Shown: positions 12,702 to 21,504, counted from the stretch's first letter. The stretch is 40,322 nucleotides of DNA from Pseudomonadota bacterium (GCA_963205415.1 CAUJJS010000241.1:1-40322); one strand, 5' to 3'. Program-made: numbers and translations. The notes: generated by a model from the sequence alone, not told the origin.

Positions 12702-14633
12702 ATGACCCTGCTCGCGCTCCCCCGCATCGCTGAGGTTCTTTCGCGCAAGCTCATGCCGCGCCGGCCGCCCTCGGTCAGCGCATGGGCCGATGCCGAACGG
12801 GTCCTCTCGACAAAGGGGAGCGCGAAGCCGGGTCGCTGGCGCACTGATTCGAATCCGCCGCTGCGCGAACCGATGGACTGCATGAGCGCGCGCAGCGGCG
12901 TGCGTGATGTCGTTTTGATGTTTCCCATTCAGGATGGCAAGACGGAGGTCGCGCTCAACACCGTCGGCTACTGCATGGATCAGCACCCCGGCCCGGTGAT
13001 GGTGTGCCTGCCGGGTGAGGTCTCTCTCGTCAAGTGGGTAGCGCAGAAGCTCTCGCCGATGCTCGAAGAAACGCCGGCGGTGCGGCGCGCGCTCACCAGC
13101 GTGGCATCGCGCGACGCGGCGAACACGCGCACGCTGAAGGAGTTCGATGGCGGCCAGCTCTACATCGAACACGCCGGATCACCGTCGCGCTTGAAGTCAA
13201 CCAGCGTGCGCACGCTCATCGTCGACGAGCTCGACGAATTCGCCGGCAACTTCGTCGGTGGTGACGACCCGGTCGATATGCTCGATGGCCGAACCTCGGC
13301 ATTCCCCTCCACATACAAGCGCCTCTACATCAGCACGCCGCAGATGCGCGGCACCAGCCGCATCGAGCGCAAGTTCCTGGAAGGCGACCAGCGCCGCTAC
13401 TACGTGCCCTGTCCGCACTGTGCGCACGAGCAGCCGCTGGAATGGAAGGGCTTGATGTGGACGCCGGACGCATCGCATTGCTGGTACGCCTGCCGAGAAT
13501 GCGGCGCGGTGATCGACGAACACCACAAGACAGCGATGATCAACGCCGGCCGCTGGGTGGCGGAAAACCCGAATGCGCGCGAAGGCGTGCGCAGCTACAC
13601 CTTGAACTGTCTCTACTATCCGTTCGGCCTCGGCCCGCGTTGGCTCGACCTGGTGCGCATGTGGCTTGCCGCGCAGAACGATCCGTCGCGCCTGAAAACC
13701 TTCATCAACGACCGCCTGGCCGAACCTTTCGAAGACCCCGCCATGCGCGCAGTCAAGCACAACGTGCTGCGCGATCGCGGTGAACCCTACCGCCTGCGCA
13801 CCGCACCGCTCGGCGTGCTCGCCTGCACCGCCGGCGTCGACACTCAGGACAACCGCCTGGCCGTGCACGTCGTCGGCTGGGGGCGCGGCATGCGCGCGTG
13901 GACCCTCGACTACGTCGAACTGCCCGGCGATCCCGCCGAAGACCTTGTGTGGATCTCCCTGGTCGAGTTGCTCACCCGGCCCATCGAACACGAGTGCGGT
14001 GCCCTCATCCGACCCGAGGCCACCGCCATCGACGCCGGCGGCCATCGCACCGAGGCTGTGAAGTCATTCTGCCGACCGCGCGTCGGTGGCCATCCGCTGC
14101 GTCGCGTGATGCCCATCTTCGGCGCAGTTCCAAACAACGCCCCCGTGCTGTCGAAGGGCAAGCTGCAGGACATCAACTGGCGCGGCCAATACGACAAGAA
14201 CGGCGTGACGATCTTTCACGTCGGCACGGTCGGCATCAAGCATCACCTGTACAGCCTGATCGCCGCCGACGATGGCAAGCCGGTCGAGTCGCGCATGATC
14301 CATGTCAGCGACGAACTGCCGCCCGAGTTCTTCGCTGGGCTGGTCTCCGAAACCTACGATCCGAACCGCAATCGCTTCATCAAGCGCAACGGCGTGCGCA
14401 ACGAACCGCTCGACACCTGGGACTACGCCTACGCCGCCGCGCACCACCCGGAGCTGCGCCTGCACCGGCGCAGCAAGGCGGATTGGGATGCGGCAGAGGC
14501 GCGGTTGCTTGCGGCAGTGGGTGCGCCGGTGGTGATGCCCGTGGTTGGCGAGTTGCCGCCGCCTGTTTCACATGGAACATCGCCGCAGACCCCGAAAGGC
14601 TCCCCTCGGGCGGGTTGGAAGCGCACCTGGTGA
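12702..14633 (+). CDS. Terminase large subunit, GpA family
   Basis: A 643-residue DNA-packaging motor of the lambda GpA type. The ATPase part has a Walker A-like PIQDGKTE (about 75-82), Walker B TLIVDELDEF (about 171-180) and a coupling motif YISTPQ. Two Cys pairs (CPHC and CREC) make the zinc-ribbon typical of GpA. The nuclease part begins at GVDTQDNRL (about 377) with IDAGGHRTEAV as a later acidic block. LDTWDYAYAA near the C-terminus is a family signature. It cuts at cos and translocates DNA into the prohead. It starts one base after the ash-like ORF and overlaps the next gene as GTGA. Confidence 0.95.
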   Translation: MTLLALPRIAEVLSRKLMPRRPPSVSAWADAERVLSTKGSAKPGRWRTDSNPPLREPMDCMSARSGVRDVVLMFPIQDGKTEVALNTVGYCMDQHPGPVMVCLPGEVSLVKWVAQKLSPMLEETPAVRRALTSVASRDAANTRTLKEFDGGQLYIEHAGSPSRLKSTSVRTLIVDELDEFAGNFVGGDDPVDMLDGRTSAFPSTYKRLYISTPQMRGTSRIERKFLEGDQRRYYVPCPHCAHEQPLEWKGLMWTPDASHCWYACRECGAVIDEHHKTAMINAGRWVAENPNAREGVRSYTLNCLYYPFGLGPRWLDLVRMWLAAQNDPSRLKTFINDRLAEPFEDPAMRAVKHNVLRDRGEPYRLRTAPLGVLACTAGVDTQDNRLAVHVVGWGRGMRAWTLDYVELPGDPAEDLVWISLVELLTRPIEHECGALIRPEATAIDAGGHRTEAVKSFCRPRVGGHPLRRVMPIFGAVPNNAPVLSKGKLQDINWRGQYDKNGVTIFHVGTVGIKHHLYSLIAADDGKPVESRMIHVSDELPPEFFAGLVSETYDPNRNRFIKRNGVRNEPLDTWDYAYAAAHHPELRLHRRSKADWDAAEARLLAAVGAPVVMPVVGELPPPVSHGTSPQTPKGSPRAGWKRTW

Positions 14634-14938
14634 CGCGCAAGGTCGCCCGGCAACGCGCACGCATCGACCAGCTGGTCGATGAGCTTTCAATCGGCGCCGC
14701 CTGCCGACTCCATCGCGACAGTGACGAGATCCACGAAGTCGTGGGCGCGGTGGTCGCATACCTGATCGAAGAGTACCCGGCTCAGGATCTCTACATCCCC
14801 GCCGGCATCAGGCCGGATGCCTACCCGCGCGATGCCATCCGCGCCGCAGTCTTGGGTGGCGAGTCCGCTCGAAGCGTTTGCCGCCGCTTTCGACTGCACC
14901 GCCGCAAGCTCTACGAAATCCTCGGCGACACCGATTGA
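14630..14938 (+). CDS. Mor-like transcription activator
   Basis: A 102-residue protein whose C-terminal half matches Mor/C-type activators: DLYIPAGIRPDAYPRDAIRA followed by a helix-turn-helix (GGESARSVCRRFRLHRRKLY). In Mu-like phages Mor activates middle or late promoters. Here it sits in the packaging operon between terminase and the gpW-like gene, so it could boost late transcription downstream. The GTG start overlaps the terminase stop (GTGA). The long upstream extension in the track is a shadow of the terminase gene. Confidence 0.7.
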   Translation: MTRKVARQRARIDQLVDELSIGAACRLHRDSDEIHEVVGAVVAYLIEEYPAQDLYIPAGIRPDAYPRDAIRAAVLGGESARSVCRRFRLHRRKLYEILGDTD

Positions 14939-14954
14939 ATGCCCGGCATCCAGG

Positions 14955-14988
14955 GGTGCGTCCAGTTCCCCCGAGACTTGGACGCACC
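14955..14988. other. Intercistronic hairpin
   Basis: GGTGCGTCCA (14955-14964) pairs perfectly with TGGACGCACC (14979-14988) around a 14-base loop. No T-run follows, so RNA processing or stability is more likely than termination. It lies between the Mor-like and gpW-like genes. Confidence 0.6.
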
Positions 14989-15041
14989 TCATGCGAACAA
15001 TGCGTGGCCATGCACGTAGTCCGCCACAGTGGGTCGGTGTC

Positions 15042-15254
15042 ATGGCACTAAGCCAGGTCGACCTCGACCGTCTCGACCAGGCCATCGCCTCGAATTCCCT
15101 CGAGGTGCAATTTGGTGAGCGCCGCGTGCGCTATCGCAGCATTGACGAACTGCTGAGCGCGCGTGCGCACGTCGCTGCCCAAATTGCCGCCGCAGCGCAG
15201 TCCAGCGGTCGCGCCACCAGCCGCTACACGTTCACGACATTTCGGGGCGACTGA
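15042..15254 (+). CDS. gpW-like head-tail joining protein
   Basis: A 70-residue protein that fits the gpW family by size, place and sequence: an N-terminal helix (LSQVDLDRLDQAIASN), the central hairpin VQFGERRVRYRSIDEL and a helical C-terminus ending in a basic/aromatic tail. gpW seals the portal vertex after packaging. It sits directly before the portal gene, as W precedes B in lambda. No strong Shine-Dalgarno is seen upstream of ATG 15042. Confidence 0.8.
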   Translation: MALSQVDLDRLDQAIASNSLEVQFGERRVRYRSIDELLSARAHVAAQIAAAAQSSGRATSRYTFTTFRGD

Positions 15255-15258
15255 GCGC

Positions 15259-16761
15259 ATGAACGCCCTGGATCGATTTATCGGTTACTTCTCGCCCGCC
15301 CGCGGAATGCGGCGTCAGCGCGAGAGGATGCTGATGCAGCGCGCCTACGAGGGCGCAGCACGCACAGACGGATGGCGCCCGCGCCGCGCTGGTGCCAGCG
15401 CGAATGCCGACCACCAGGCCGACGCCCGCGAGCTGCGCATCCGCGCCCGCTCGCTTGTGCAGAACGTTCCCTACATCGCGCGTGGCCTGCAGGTTCTCGT
15501 CAATTCAACCGTCGGTACCGGCATCGAACCGCGCTTCGAAGGACGCGATGAAGAGCGCCTCAACAAGCTGTGGGCACGCTGGATCAAGGTTGCCGACGCC
15601 GACGGCATCTTCGATTTCTACGGCCTGCAAGCCGCCGCCTACCGTGCGATGGAGCAGGATGGCGAAGTTCTGATCCGCCGCCGCCCGCGCCGGCTCGCCG
15701 ATGGGTTGCCTGTTCCGATGCAGCTGCAGCTGCTGGAGATCGACTGGCTCGACAGCCAGAAGAATGGCAGCGCGCCAGGCGGTGGCACCATCATCGGCGG
15801 CATCGAATACGACATGCTCGGCAAGGTGCGCAACTACTGGCTGTTCGATGCCCACCCGGGTGATGCCGCCGTAGTGCGTCGCGCCACGCAGGTCAGCAAG
15901 CCAGTGTCGGCCGCCTCAATCATCCATCTGTTCAACCCGACCCGACCTGGGCAGGGCCGCGGCATCACACGCTTTGCGCCGGTAATCGCGCGCTGCCGTG
16001 ACCTCATGCTCTACGAAGACGCAGAGCTCGCGCGCAAGAACCTCGAAACACGTCTCGGGGTTGTGATTTCTGGTGACGTGAATGCGATTGCGAATCCTGG
16101 CGGTGAGGCCGCTACAGGCTACAGCGCAGCCCCGATCGGTGATGACGGGAAACTGCCCTACGGCAATCTCGGTGAGTTGCCTTCCGGCGGCATCACCCAG
16201 GTTCCTGCAGGTCTCAACGTTACCGCGCTGGAGCCCAAGCCGGCCAACGACTACGTGTCCTACTGCGTCATGCAGCAACACCTCATTGCGGCGGGCATCA
16301 ACGTGCCATACGAGTCGATGACCGGTGACATGACCAAGGTCAACTTCTCGTCTGCGCGCATTCGCCAGATCGAGTTCCGCCGCGATTGCGAGTGCATGCA
16401 GTGGATCACCCTGATTCCGCGCCTGTGTGAAACCGTTGCGTCCTGGTGGCTTGAGGACGTTGAACTTGCCGGCCTTGCCAAAGTGCAGGACGCAAGCGCC
16501 GACTGGTCCACGCCGCGCTGGGACTACGTCAACCCGCAGCAAGATGTGAATGCGGAAATCGACGCCATCAGCACGGGCCTGCTCACACCATCCGAAGCAC
16601 TGCGCCGGCGTGGCTACAAGCCAGACCAGGTCTTCTCCGAACTCGGCAGCGACTTCGAGAGGCTGAAGGCCTCCGGCGCGCTCAACCTCATGCAGTTCCT
16701 CATGGCCAACGGCCGCGCTGATTCGGCGCAGGCGACGGCCCCCACTCAACCGGACGCCTGA
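15259..16761 (+). CDS. Portal protein, lambda family
   Basis: A 500-residue lambda-type portal. Typical features are RIRARSLVQNVPYIARGLQV near the N-terminus, the TVGTGIEPRF segment, LLEIDWLDSQ and HLFNPTRPGQGRGITRFAPV in the core. AAGINVPYESMTGDMTKVNF-SSARIRQIEFRR marks the C-terminal crown/stem region. It forms the dodecameric channel at the prohead vertex and docks the terminase. The ATG at 15259 gives the usual length; the track's 32-residue extension overlaps the gpW-like gene. Confidence 0.93.
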   Translation: MNALDRFIGYFSPARGMRRQRERMLMQRAYEGAARTDGWRPRRAGASANADHQADARELRIRARSLVQNVPYIARGLQVLVNSTVGTGIEPRFEGRDEERLNKLWARWIKVADADGIFDFYGLQAAAYRAMEQDGEVLIRRRPRRLADGLPVPMQLQLLEIDWLDSQKNGSAPGGGTIIGGIEYDMLGKVRNYWLFDAHPGDAAVVRRATQVSKPVSAASIIHLFNPTRPGQGRGITRFAPVIARCRDLMLYEDAELARKNLETRLGVVISGDVNAIANPGGEAATGYSAAPIGDDGKLPYGNLGELPSGGITQVPAGLNVTALEPKPANDYVSYCVMQQHLIAAGINVPYESMTGDMTKVNFSSARIRQIEFRRDCECMQWITLIPRLCETVASWWLEDVELAGLAKVQDASADWSTPRWDYVNPQQDVNAEIDAISTGLLTPSEALRRRGYKPDQVFSELGSDFERLKASGALNLMQFLMANGRADSAQATAPTQPDA

Positions 16762-16763
16762 CC

Positions 16764-18746
16764 ATGCCAGACGGAACAACCCGCAATATCCCGCCGCAGC
16801 TGCGCGAACTTCGCCTGCTGCCTGAATCGTGGAACGCCGAAACACGCACGATTGACGTTGTGTGGTCCACCGGCGCACGCGTCCGCCGCTACGACTACTG
16901 GAGCGATCAGTTCTACGACGAAGAGCTCGACATGAGCCCCGAGGCGATCGACATGTCGCGCCTCGAATCCGGCAATGTGCCCGTGCTCGACAACCACCGC
17001 GTGTACGGCAGCATTTCGTCGCAGATCGGCGTGGTCACGCGTGGCTGGCTGGAAAACGGAGAAGGCCACGCGACCCTTCGCTTGAGTTCGCGCGATGAGC
17101 TGTCGGGCATCGTTGACGACATCCTGGCCGGGATCATTCGCAACATTTCGATCGGGTACTCGGTGAAGCGCTATCAGATCGAAAAGGCCGAGGGCGAAGT
17201 ACCTCTCTATCGCGCCGTCGATTGGTCGGTTCACGAGATCAGTTTCGTCACCGTGCCGGCAGACGCCGGTGCCTCGACTCGCGCCAATCCCGAATCCATG
17301 CAGGGCGGTTCGCCCTGCGTTTTCGTCCGCGCTGAAACGCGGACACCCTCACCGGAGACTGCAATGCCGAACGCCACTGCCGCGGCCACGACCGCACCCG
17401 CCGCCGAAACGGCGGAACGCAACCAGCCGACGCCGCCCGCCAATGCGCAGGCGCCCGCCGCCGAACCACCTGCAACCGACGTTGCCGCCCGTGCGGCAGA
17501 GATCGTCGAACTCTGCGCCCGCCACAACATGTCCACGAAGGCGGCGGAATGGATCCGCGCCGGCCACACCATCGACAAGGTGCGCGAGCTCATCCTCGAC
17601 GAACGCGCCCTCCTTGATGCCAACAGCGGTGGCCATCGCAACCGCGTCGAATCCGGCGAAGACGAGGCGGACAAGCGCCGCGGCGCCGTCGTCGACAGCA
17701 TTCTTGCCCGCGCGATGGTCGTTGATCCGGTCACGAAACGGCAGTTCCGCCTGGAAGGTGCCAACCCGTTCCGCGGATTCAGCCTGGTCGACCTGGCCCG
17801 TTCGTGCCTGGAGCGCGGCGGCGTGCGCACCGAAGGCATGACTCGGATGGACCTTGTCGGTCGCGCGTTTACGCAGAGCACCAGCGACTTCCCGATCCTG
17901 CTTGAGAATGCGATGCACAAGTCGCTGCAGGCCGGCTACGCCCTTGCTGCCGACACCTGGCAGCGCTGGTGCGCGCGTGGCACGGTTAGCGACTTCAAGG
18001 CCCACAAACGCTACCGCGTCGGAAGCCTCGGCAACCTGCTCAGCCTCACTGAGCTGGCCGAGTTCCGCAACCGGACGATACCCGATGGTGAAAAGTCGTC
18101 GATCCAGGCCGGCACCAAGGGCTACATCATCAACATCAGTCGCCAGGCCATCATCAACGACGACCTCAGCGCCTTCATTGGATTGTCGAATGCCCAGGGT
18201 CGAGCAGCGGCACGCACGATCGAGGCCGACGCGCATACCCTGCTCGCCAGCAACCCGCTCATGGAGGACGGCTTTGCGCTGTTCTCTGCAGAGCACAACA
18301 ACATCGACGGTGCTGCCGTGCCGAGCGTGACGACGTTCGAAACCGGTCGCCAGAAGATGGCGAAGCAGAAGGACGTTTCGGGCAACGACTTCCTGGACCT
18401 GCGCCCGGCCATTTGGCTCGGCCCGGTCTCGTACGGCGGTCTTGCCCGTGTCACCAACGACTCGCAGTACGACCCCGATGCCGTCAACAAGCTGCAGCGC
18501 CCCAACATGGTGCGTGGCCTTGTGCGCGAGGTCATCGACAGCCCTCGCATTGCCGATGCCGAGTGGTACCTGCTCGCCGACAAGGACGAGGCTCCGGTGA
18601 TCGAGGTCGCCTTCCTCGAAGGCGAAGAGACTCCGTTCCTCGACATGGAAGAGGGGTTCACCGTCGACGGCACTCGCTACAAGGTCCGCCTCGACTTCGG
18701 CGTTGCCGCGATCGACTACCGCGGCGCCTTCCGCAACAAGGCCTGA
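16764..18746 (+). CDS. Prohead protease / major capsid protein fusion
   Basis: A 660-residue fusion. Residues 1-185 resemble the HK97/U35 prohead protease, with the catalytic-type His in NVPVLDNHRVYG (about 77) and Ser in IRNISIGYSVKRY (about 128). A low-complexity Ala/Pro linker (about 195-240) and a charged helical scaffold-like segment follow. From about residue 320 to the end lies the major capsid protein (LLENAMHKSLQAGYALAADT; VSYGGLARVTNDSQYDPD; VRLDFGVAAIDYRGAF). Cleavage by the protease domain should release the capsid subunit. No separate scaffold gene is seen. An internal ATG at 17364 could yield a protease-free form, but its Shine-Dalgarno is weak. Confidence 0.9.
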   Translation: MPDGTTRNIPPQLRELRLLPESWNAETRTIDVVWSTGARVRRYDYWSDQFYDEELDMSPEAIDMSRLESGNVPVLDNHRVYGSISSQIGVVTRGWLENGEGHATLRLSSRDELSGIVDDILAGIIRNISIGYSVKRYQIEKAEGEVPLYRAVDWSVHEISFVTVPADAGASTRANPESMQGGSPCVFVRAETRTPSPETAMPNATAAATTAPAAETAERNQPTPPANAQAPAAEPPATDVAARAAEIVELCARHNMSTKAAEWIRAGHTIDKVRELILDERALLDANSGGHRNRVESGEDEADKRRGAVVDSILARAMVVDPVTKRQFRLEGANPFRGFSLVDLARSCLERGGVRTEGMTRMDLVGRAFTQSTSDFPILLENAMHKSLQAGYALAADTWQRWCARGTVSDFKAHKRYRVGSLGNLLSLTELAEFRNRTIPDGEKSSIQAGTKGYIINISRQAIINDDLSAFIGLSNAQGRAAARTIEADAHTLLASNPLMEDGFALFSAEHNNIDGAAVPSVTTFETGRQKMAKQKDVSGNDFLDLRPAIWLGPVSYGGLARVTNDSQYDPDAVNKLQRPNMVRGLVREVIDSPRIADAEWYLLADKDEAPVIEVAFLEGEETPFLDMEEGFTVDGTRYKVRLDFGVAAIDYRGAFRNKA

Positions 18747-18761
18747 TCACCACCACCACCA

Positions 18762-18784
18762 GGTCGGCGCTTGATGCGCCGGCC
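18762..18784. other. Intercistronic hairpin after the capsid gene
   Basis: GGTCGGCGC pairs with GCGCCGGCC (one G-T pair) around TTGAT. It may protect the 3' end of the capsid message or partially reduce downstream expression. Confidence 0.5.
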
Positions 18785-18801
18785 TAAACCCGGAGAAGAA
18801 C

Positions 18802-19188
18802 ATGGCAAAGAACTACGACGTGAGCGGCGACGTCATCCAGTGGACGAACGGCACGGGCAGTGCCGTCGCGTCCGGACAGGTTGTCCGCGTGGGCCTGCAC
18901 ACGCTCGGCGTTGCACTGGTCGCCATCGCGAGTGGCGCCAGCGGCAGCGTCGCGCTGGAAGGCGTTTTCAAGGATGTGCCGAAGGTTTCGGCCGCGGTTT
19001 TTGTGCAGGGCGAAAAGCTCCTTTTCGACGTCAGCGCTGGCAGCGGCGTCGGTGCGTTCGACGACAGCGCAGCGACTGGCGCGAGCGGCGACGTGATGGG
19101 TGGTGCCATTGCCTGGGCTCCCGGCGCGAACACCGAAACCACCTGCACGATCAAGCTGACGCCAGGCAACACCACCGCGACGGCGTAA
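18802..19188 (+). CDS. DUF2190 capsid decoration protein
   Basis: A 128-residue beta-rich protein of the DUF2190 type (DVIQWTNGTGSAVASGQVVRVG; SGSVALEGVFKDVPKVSAAV; GEKLLFDVS). Members are head-decoration or stabilisation proteins encoded next to the major capsid gene, which is the place found here. GGAG precedes the ATG at a normal distance. Confidence 0.85.
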   Translation: MAKNYDVSGDVIQWTNGTGSAVASGQVVRVGLHTLGVALVAIASGASGSVALEGVFKDVPKVSAAVFVQGEKLLFDVSAGSGVGAFDDSAATGASGDVMGGAIAWAPGANTETTCTIKLTPGNTTATA

Positions 19189-19201
19189 GCGATGCACCAC
19201 C

Positions 19202-19228
19202 GAACGCGGCGATGCACTCGCCGCGTTC
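19202..19228. other. Perfect 10-bp hairpin, start of the lysis block
   Basis: GAACGCGGCG (19202-19211) and CGCCGCGTTC (19219-19228) enclose a seven-base loop. There is no T-run. It separates the head genes from the lysis genes. Confidence 0.65.
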
Positions 19229-19314
19229 ATTCCGCTGATTGCTTTCTACTGCGCGCACAAAGGGCTGGCGATGACACAGACAACATTCGAGCGCATGCAC
19301 GGCAGGAGCGGGCC

Positions 19315-19638
19315 ATGACGATGGATGTTGAGCCGGCCGGTGGGCGCATGGTTTTGCATGTTGGTCCGGTCGAGCGCGCTCTGATGATCGCGGTCGGCGC
19401 CGGGATCGTAGGCCTTGGCGGCTGGTCGTGGGACAAACTGAATGATGTCTCTGCGTCGGTGGCCAACATGACCATGCAGCAGGCGGTGACGAATTCCCGG
19501 CTTGACACGCTGACCACTCAGCTTGCGGACATCCCGGGGTTGTCGCGACAGGTGGCGGAAATGCGCATACGCATCGAGCGAAACGCGCAGGACATCCGCG
19601 ATCTGGCCGACGAAGACAAGGAGAACAAGAAGCGATGA
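19315..19638 (+). CDS. Membrane-anchored coiled-coil protein of the lysis block
   Basis: A 107-residue protein with one membrane segment near residues 22-42 (LMIAVGAGIVGLGGWS) followed by a coiled-coil region (TNSRLDTLTTQLADIPGLSR) and a charged tail ending EDKENKKR. The layout resembles small phage membrane proteins found next to holins. A role as holin accessory is plausible but not shown. The ATG at 19315 has AGGAG upstream; 19321 is an alternative. The stop overlaps the next start. Confidence 0.65.
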   Translation: MTMDVEPAGGRMVLHVGPVERALMIAVGAGIVGLGGWSWDKLNDVSASVANMTMQQAVTNSRLDTLTTQLADIPGLSRQVAEMRIRIERNAQDIRDLADEDKENKKR

Positions 19639-19757
19639 GCATTCTGGTTGCCATGATCAGTTTCGCCGCTGGCGTGTACTTCGCGCCGCTGGTCGGCAGT
19701 GTGATCGCAAACTTCCGCGACGTGTTCAGCGGAGGTGATGACGATGATGCCGCGTGA
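19635..19757 (+). CDS. 40-residue single-span membrane peptide
   Basis: A short gene below the ORF track's cutoff. It starts on an ATGA overlap with the previous stop and ends at TGA 19755-19757. The peptide has one hydrophobic span (ILVAMISFAAGVYFAPLVGS) and an acidic tail (GGDDDDAA). Size and position between two membrane-protein genes suggest a pinholin- or holin-like role. The next gene begins inside its 3' end. Confidence 0.6.
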   Translation: MSILVAMISFAAGVYFAPLVGSVIANFRDVFSGGDDDDAA

Positions 19758-20058
19758 TCGCGCCATACTGCGCGGCGTTGGCTGGCTGGTTATTGCCGGC
19801 TGCGGCGCGTTCGTCATCGGGTCTGGCTTGCTAGATGCCTGGGGCGTCAACGAGTACACCCAGCGTTGGCTGGGTGCGTGCCTGAAAGTGGGCACGGGCG
19901 CGTGGGGCGGATACCGCATCAGCCGCGACGTGGCGCGGATTGATCCCAGCAGCGTTCCCGGCGGCCTAACCGACAACGCACGGGGATATGCCGTGATGCA
20001 TCTTTCCCGCGCCATCATCATCGGCGCTTGCGTGCTTGCCGTGTGCCTGGCCGTATGA
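19744..20058 (+). CDS. Two-span membrane protein, holin candidate
   Basis: A 104-residue protein with two hydrophobic segments (LVIAGCGAFVIGSGLL and AIIIGACVLAVCLAV) joined by a polar domain containing GAWGGYRISRDVARIDPSS. Among the candidates it best fits a holin, standing directly before the transglycosylase. Several in-frame ATGs exist; 19744 is eight bases from GGAGG, so it is preferred over 19735 and 19738. The stop overlaps the lysozyme start (ATGA). Confidence 0.6.
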   Translation: MMPRDRAILRGVGWLVIAGCGAFVIGSGLLDAWGVNEYTQRWLGACLKVGTGAWGGYRISRDVARIDPSSVPGGLTDNARGYAVMHLSRAIIIGACVLAVCLAV

Positions 20059-20663
20059 TCGCCGTCACGCTCGCACTCATCGCAGCAACCGCAACTTCTC
20101 AAGTGCCGGAGCGTTGTCGCGTGTACCAGCGCGCGATCACAGCGCATGCGCACAACACCTTCGGGCTCGATGCGCCCGTGGCTACGCTGGCCGCGCAGAT
20201 TCAACAAGAATCATCCTGCAAAGCGACCGCAATCTCGCGCGTCGGCGCCAGTGGCCTCGCGCAATTCATGCCAGCCACTGCAAAGGATATGGCGACACGC
20301 TATCCACAAACGCTTGGCGCTGCAGATCCGAATAACCCGGCCTGGGCTATTGCAGCGCAAGCGATCTACATGCGCGAACTCACGCGTGCATCACACGGCG
20401 CGACCGAGTGCGATACATGGGCTTTTGGGCTTGCCGCGTACAACGGTGGCTTGGGTTGGGTGCGGCGAGATCAGGCCGTGTGCCTACGCATCGAAGGGTG
20501 CGACAAGGCGCGATGGTTCGGTCACGTGGAAGCGCATGCCGATCCACGCCGCGCACTGACCAACATCGCCGAAAACCGGGGCTACCCGGTGCGCATCTTG
20601 CGCACTCTGACGCCGCGCTATGTCGCGTCGGGCTACGGTCGAGGTGTGGCCTGCAATGGCTGA
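20055..20663 (+). CDS. Lytic transglycosylase (endolysin), SLT family
   Basis: A 202-residue murein hydrolase of the soluble-lytic-transglycosylase fold. The catalytic Glu lies in LAAQIQQESSCKATA (about residue 55), followed by GASGLAQFMPATAKDM and the AAYNGG motif, all signatures of the family. A short hydrophobic N-terminus (MIAVTLALIAATATS) looks like a signal or signal-anchor sequence, so export by the host Sec machinery is likely. It cleaves the glycan strands during lysis. The start overlaps the holin candidate's stop. Confidence 0.85.
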   Translation: MIAVTLALIAATATSQVPERCRVYQRAITAHAHNTFGLDAPVATLAAQIQQESSCKATAISRVGASGLAQFMPATAKDMATRYPQTLGAADPNNPAWAIAAQAIYMRELTRASHGATECDTWAFGLAAYNGGLGWVRRDQAVCLRIEGCDKARWFGHVEAHADPRRALTNIAENRGYPVRILRTLTPRYVASGYGRGVACNG

Positions 20664-20814
20664 CATGACCACCACCGACCGCAGCAAGTTCCTGCTTGCG
20701 CTGCTCGTCATCGGCGCGGCAACCGGCTTGCTCGTGCTCGGCCAGGTTGGCGCCGTCGTGGCCAGCGGTTTGGCTGTGCAGATGGTCGCGAAAGCGAAGG
20801 CGGCTGCCGCATGA
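20656..20814 (+). CDS. Small membrane protein
   Basis: A 53-residue protein that is mostly hydrophobic (KFLLALLVIGAATGLLVLGQ followed by VGAVVASGLAVQMV), with a lysine-rich end. One or two membrane spans are possible. It overlaps the lysozyme gene by eight bases and the next gene by four. A second holin or antiholin is possible, without direct evidence. Confidence 0.55.
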   Translation: MADMTTTDRSKFLLALLVIGAATGLLVLGQVGAVVASGLAVQMVAKAKAAAA

Positions 20815-21008
20815 ACCAGCCCGATTTGCTTTGTGAGGGCATCGGCATGCGCACCTGCGACGGCTGCGCGCGCAACCTCGACAACAATCCCGGCGCGAAT
20901 CCGGAGCGCTCGCTCAAGCCGGCGGCGAAACCACCCACCTGGTGCGCGCACTGGCTTCCACTTCCGCATCGCGGCGTGCGCAGCAAGCACACGGAGGCCC
21001 GCCCGTGA
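20811..21008 (+). CDS. Small Cys-containing hypothetical protein
   Basis: A 65-residue protein with a CDGC pair (RTCDGCARNLDNNPGAN) and a third Cys in PTWCAHW, perhaps a small metal-binding fold. The start overlaps the previous stop (ATGA) and the end overlaps the next start (GTGA), which supports it as a real gene. Unknown function. Confidence 0.5.
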   Translation: MNQPDLLCEGIGMRTCDGCARNLDNNPGANPERSLKPAAKPPTWCAHWLPLPHRGVRSKHTEARP

Positions 21009-21496
21009 CCGCCACCGCATTCGCCTCCGGTTTCATCGTCTGCGCGCTGATGTTTGCAGCCGCGTTCGCAATCTTCTTTTTCCTCTGGCTGCGGTCCGAG
21101 GATTCACCCACCGAGCCACTTGCGTTCTTCCGCGTGGTGCTCGGCCCCAAAAGCTACATCGAAGGAGTTGAAAAAATGCGCTTGACCACCGAACAACGAA
21201 CCCTGCTCACCGTCGTCGCACTGACGGCCGCAGGCAACCCGGCCGCTATTGACGGCGATGTTTCCTTTTCCACCAGCGATGAGTCCGTCGCGCGCATCGA
21301 CGTGATTGATGCCACGAATGCATACGTGACTGCCGTCGGCCCTGGCGCCGCGCAGATCTTCGCGACATTCGATGCTGATCTTGGCGAAGGCGTGCGCACC
21401 ATCGAGCTTTCCGGCGCCATCGAGGTCGTGCCCGCCGAAGCCGAACGCGGCGAGCTCGTCTTCGGCGAGCCTGAACTGATCCCGCAGACCCCGTAA
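21005..21496 (+). CDS. Ig-like domain protein with optional membrane anchor
   Basis: A 163-residue ORF from GTG 21005 begins with a strong membrane segment (FIVCALMFAAAFAIFFFLWL). An in-frame ATG at 21176 with AAGGAG at an ideal distance would give a 106-residue soluble form consisting of a bacterial Ig-like (BIG2-like) domain (SFSTSDESVARIDVID; AYVTAVGPGAAQIFATF). The soluble form could be a virion decoration or tail protein, and the long form a membrane protein. Two products or two merged genes are both possible. Confidence 0.6.
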   Translation: MTATAFASGFIVCALMFAAAFAIFFFLWLRSEDSPTEPLAFFRVVLGPKSYIEGVEKMRLTTEQRTLLTVVALTAAGNPAAIDGDVSFSTSDESVARIDVIDATNAYVTAVGPGAAQIFATFDADLGEGVRTIELSGAIEVVPAEAERGELVFGEPELIPQTP

Positions 21497-21504
21497 CAGA
21501 CCAG

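Noticed and set aside
13898-14938. 346-codon ORF as a single protein
   Set aside because: Its first two thirds are an Arg-rich shadow of the large terminase. Only the part from GTG 14630 is real (Mor-like).
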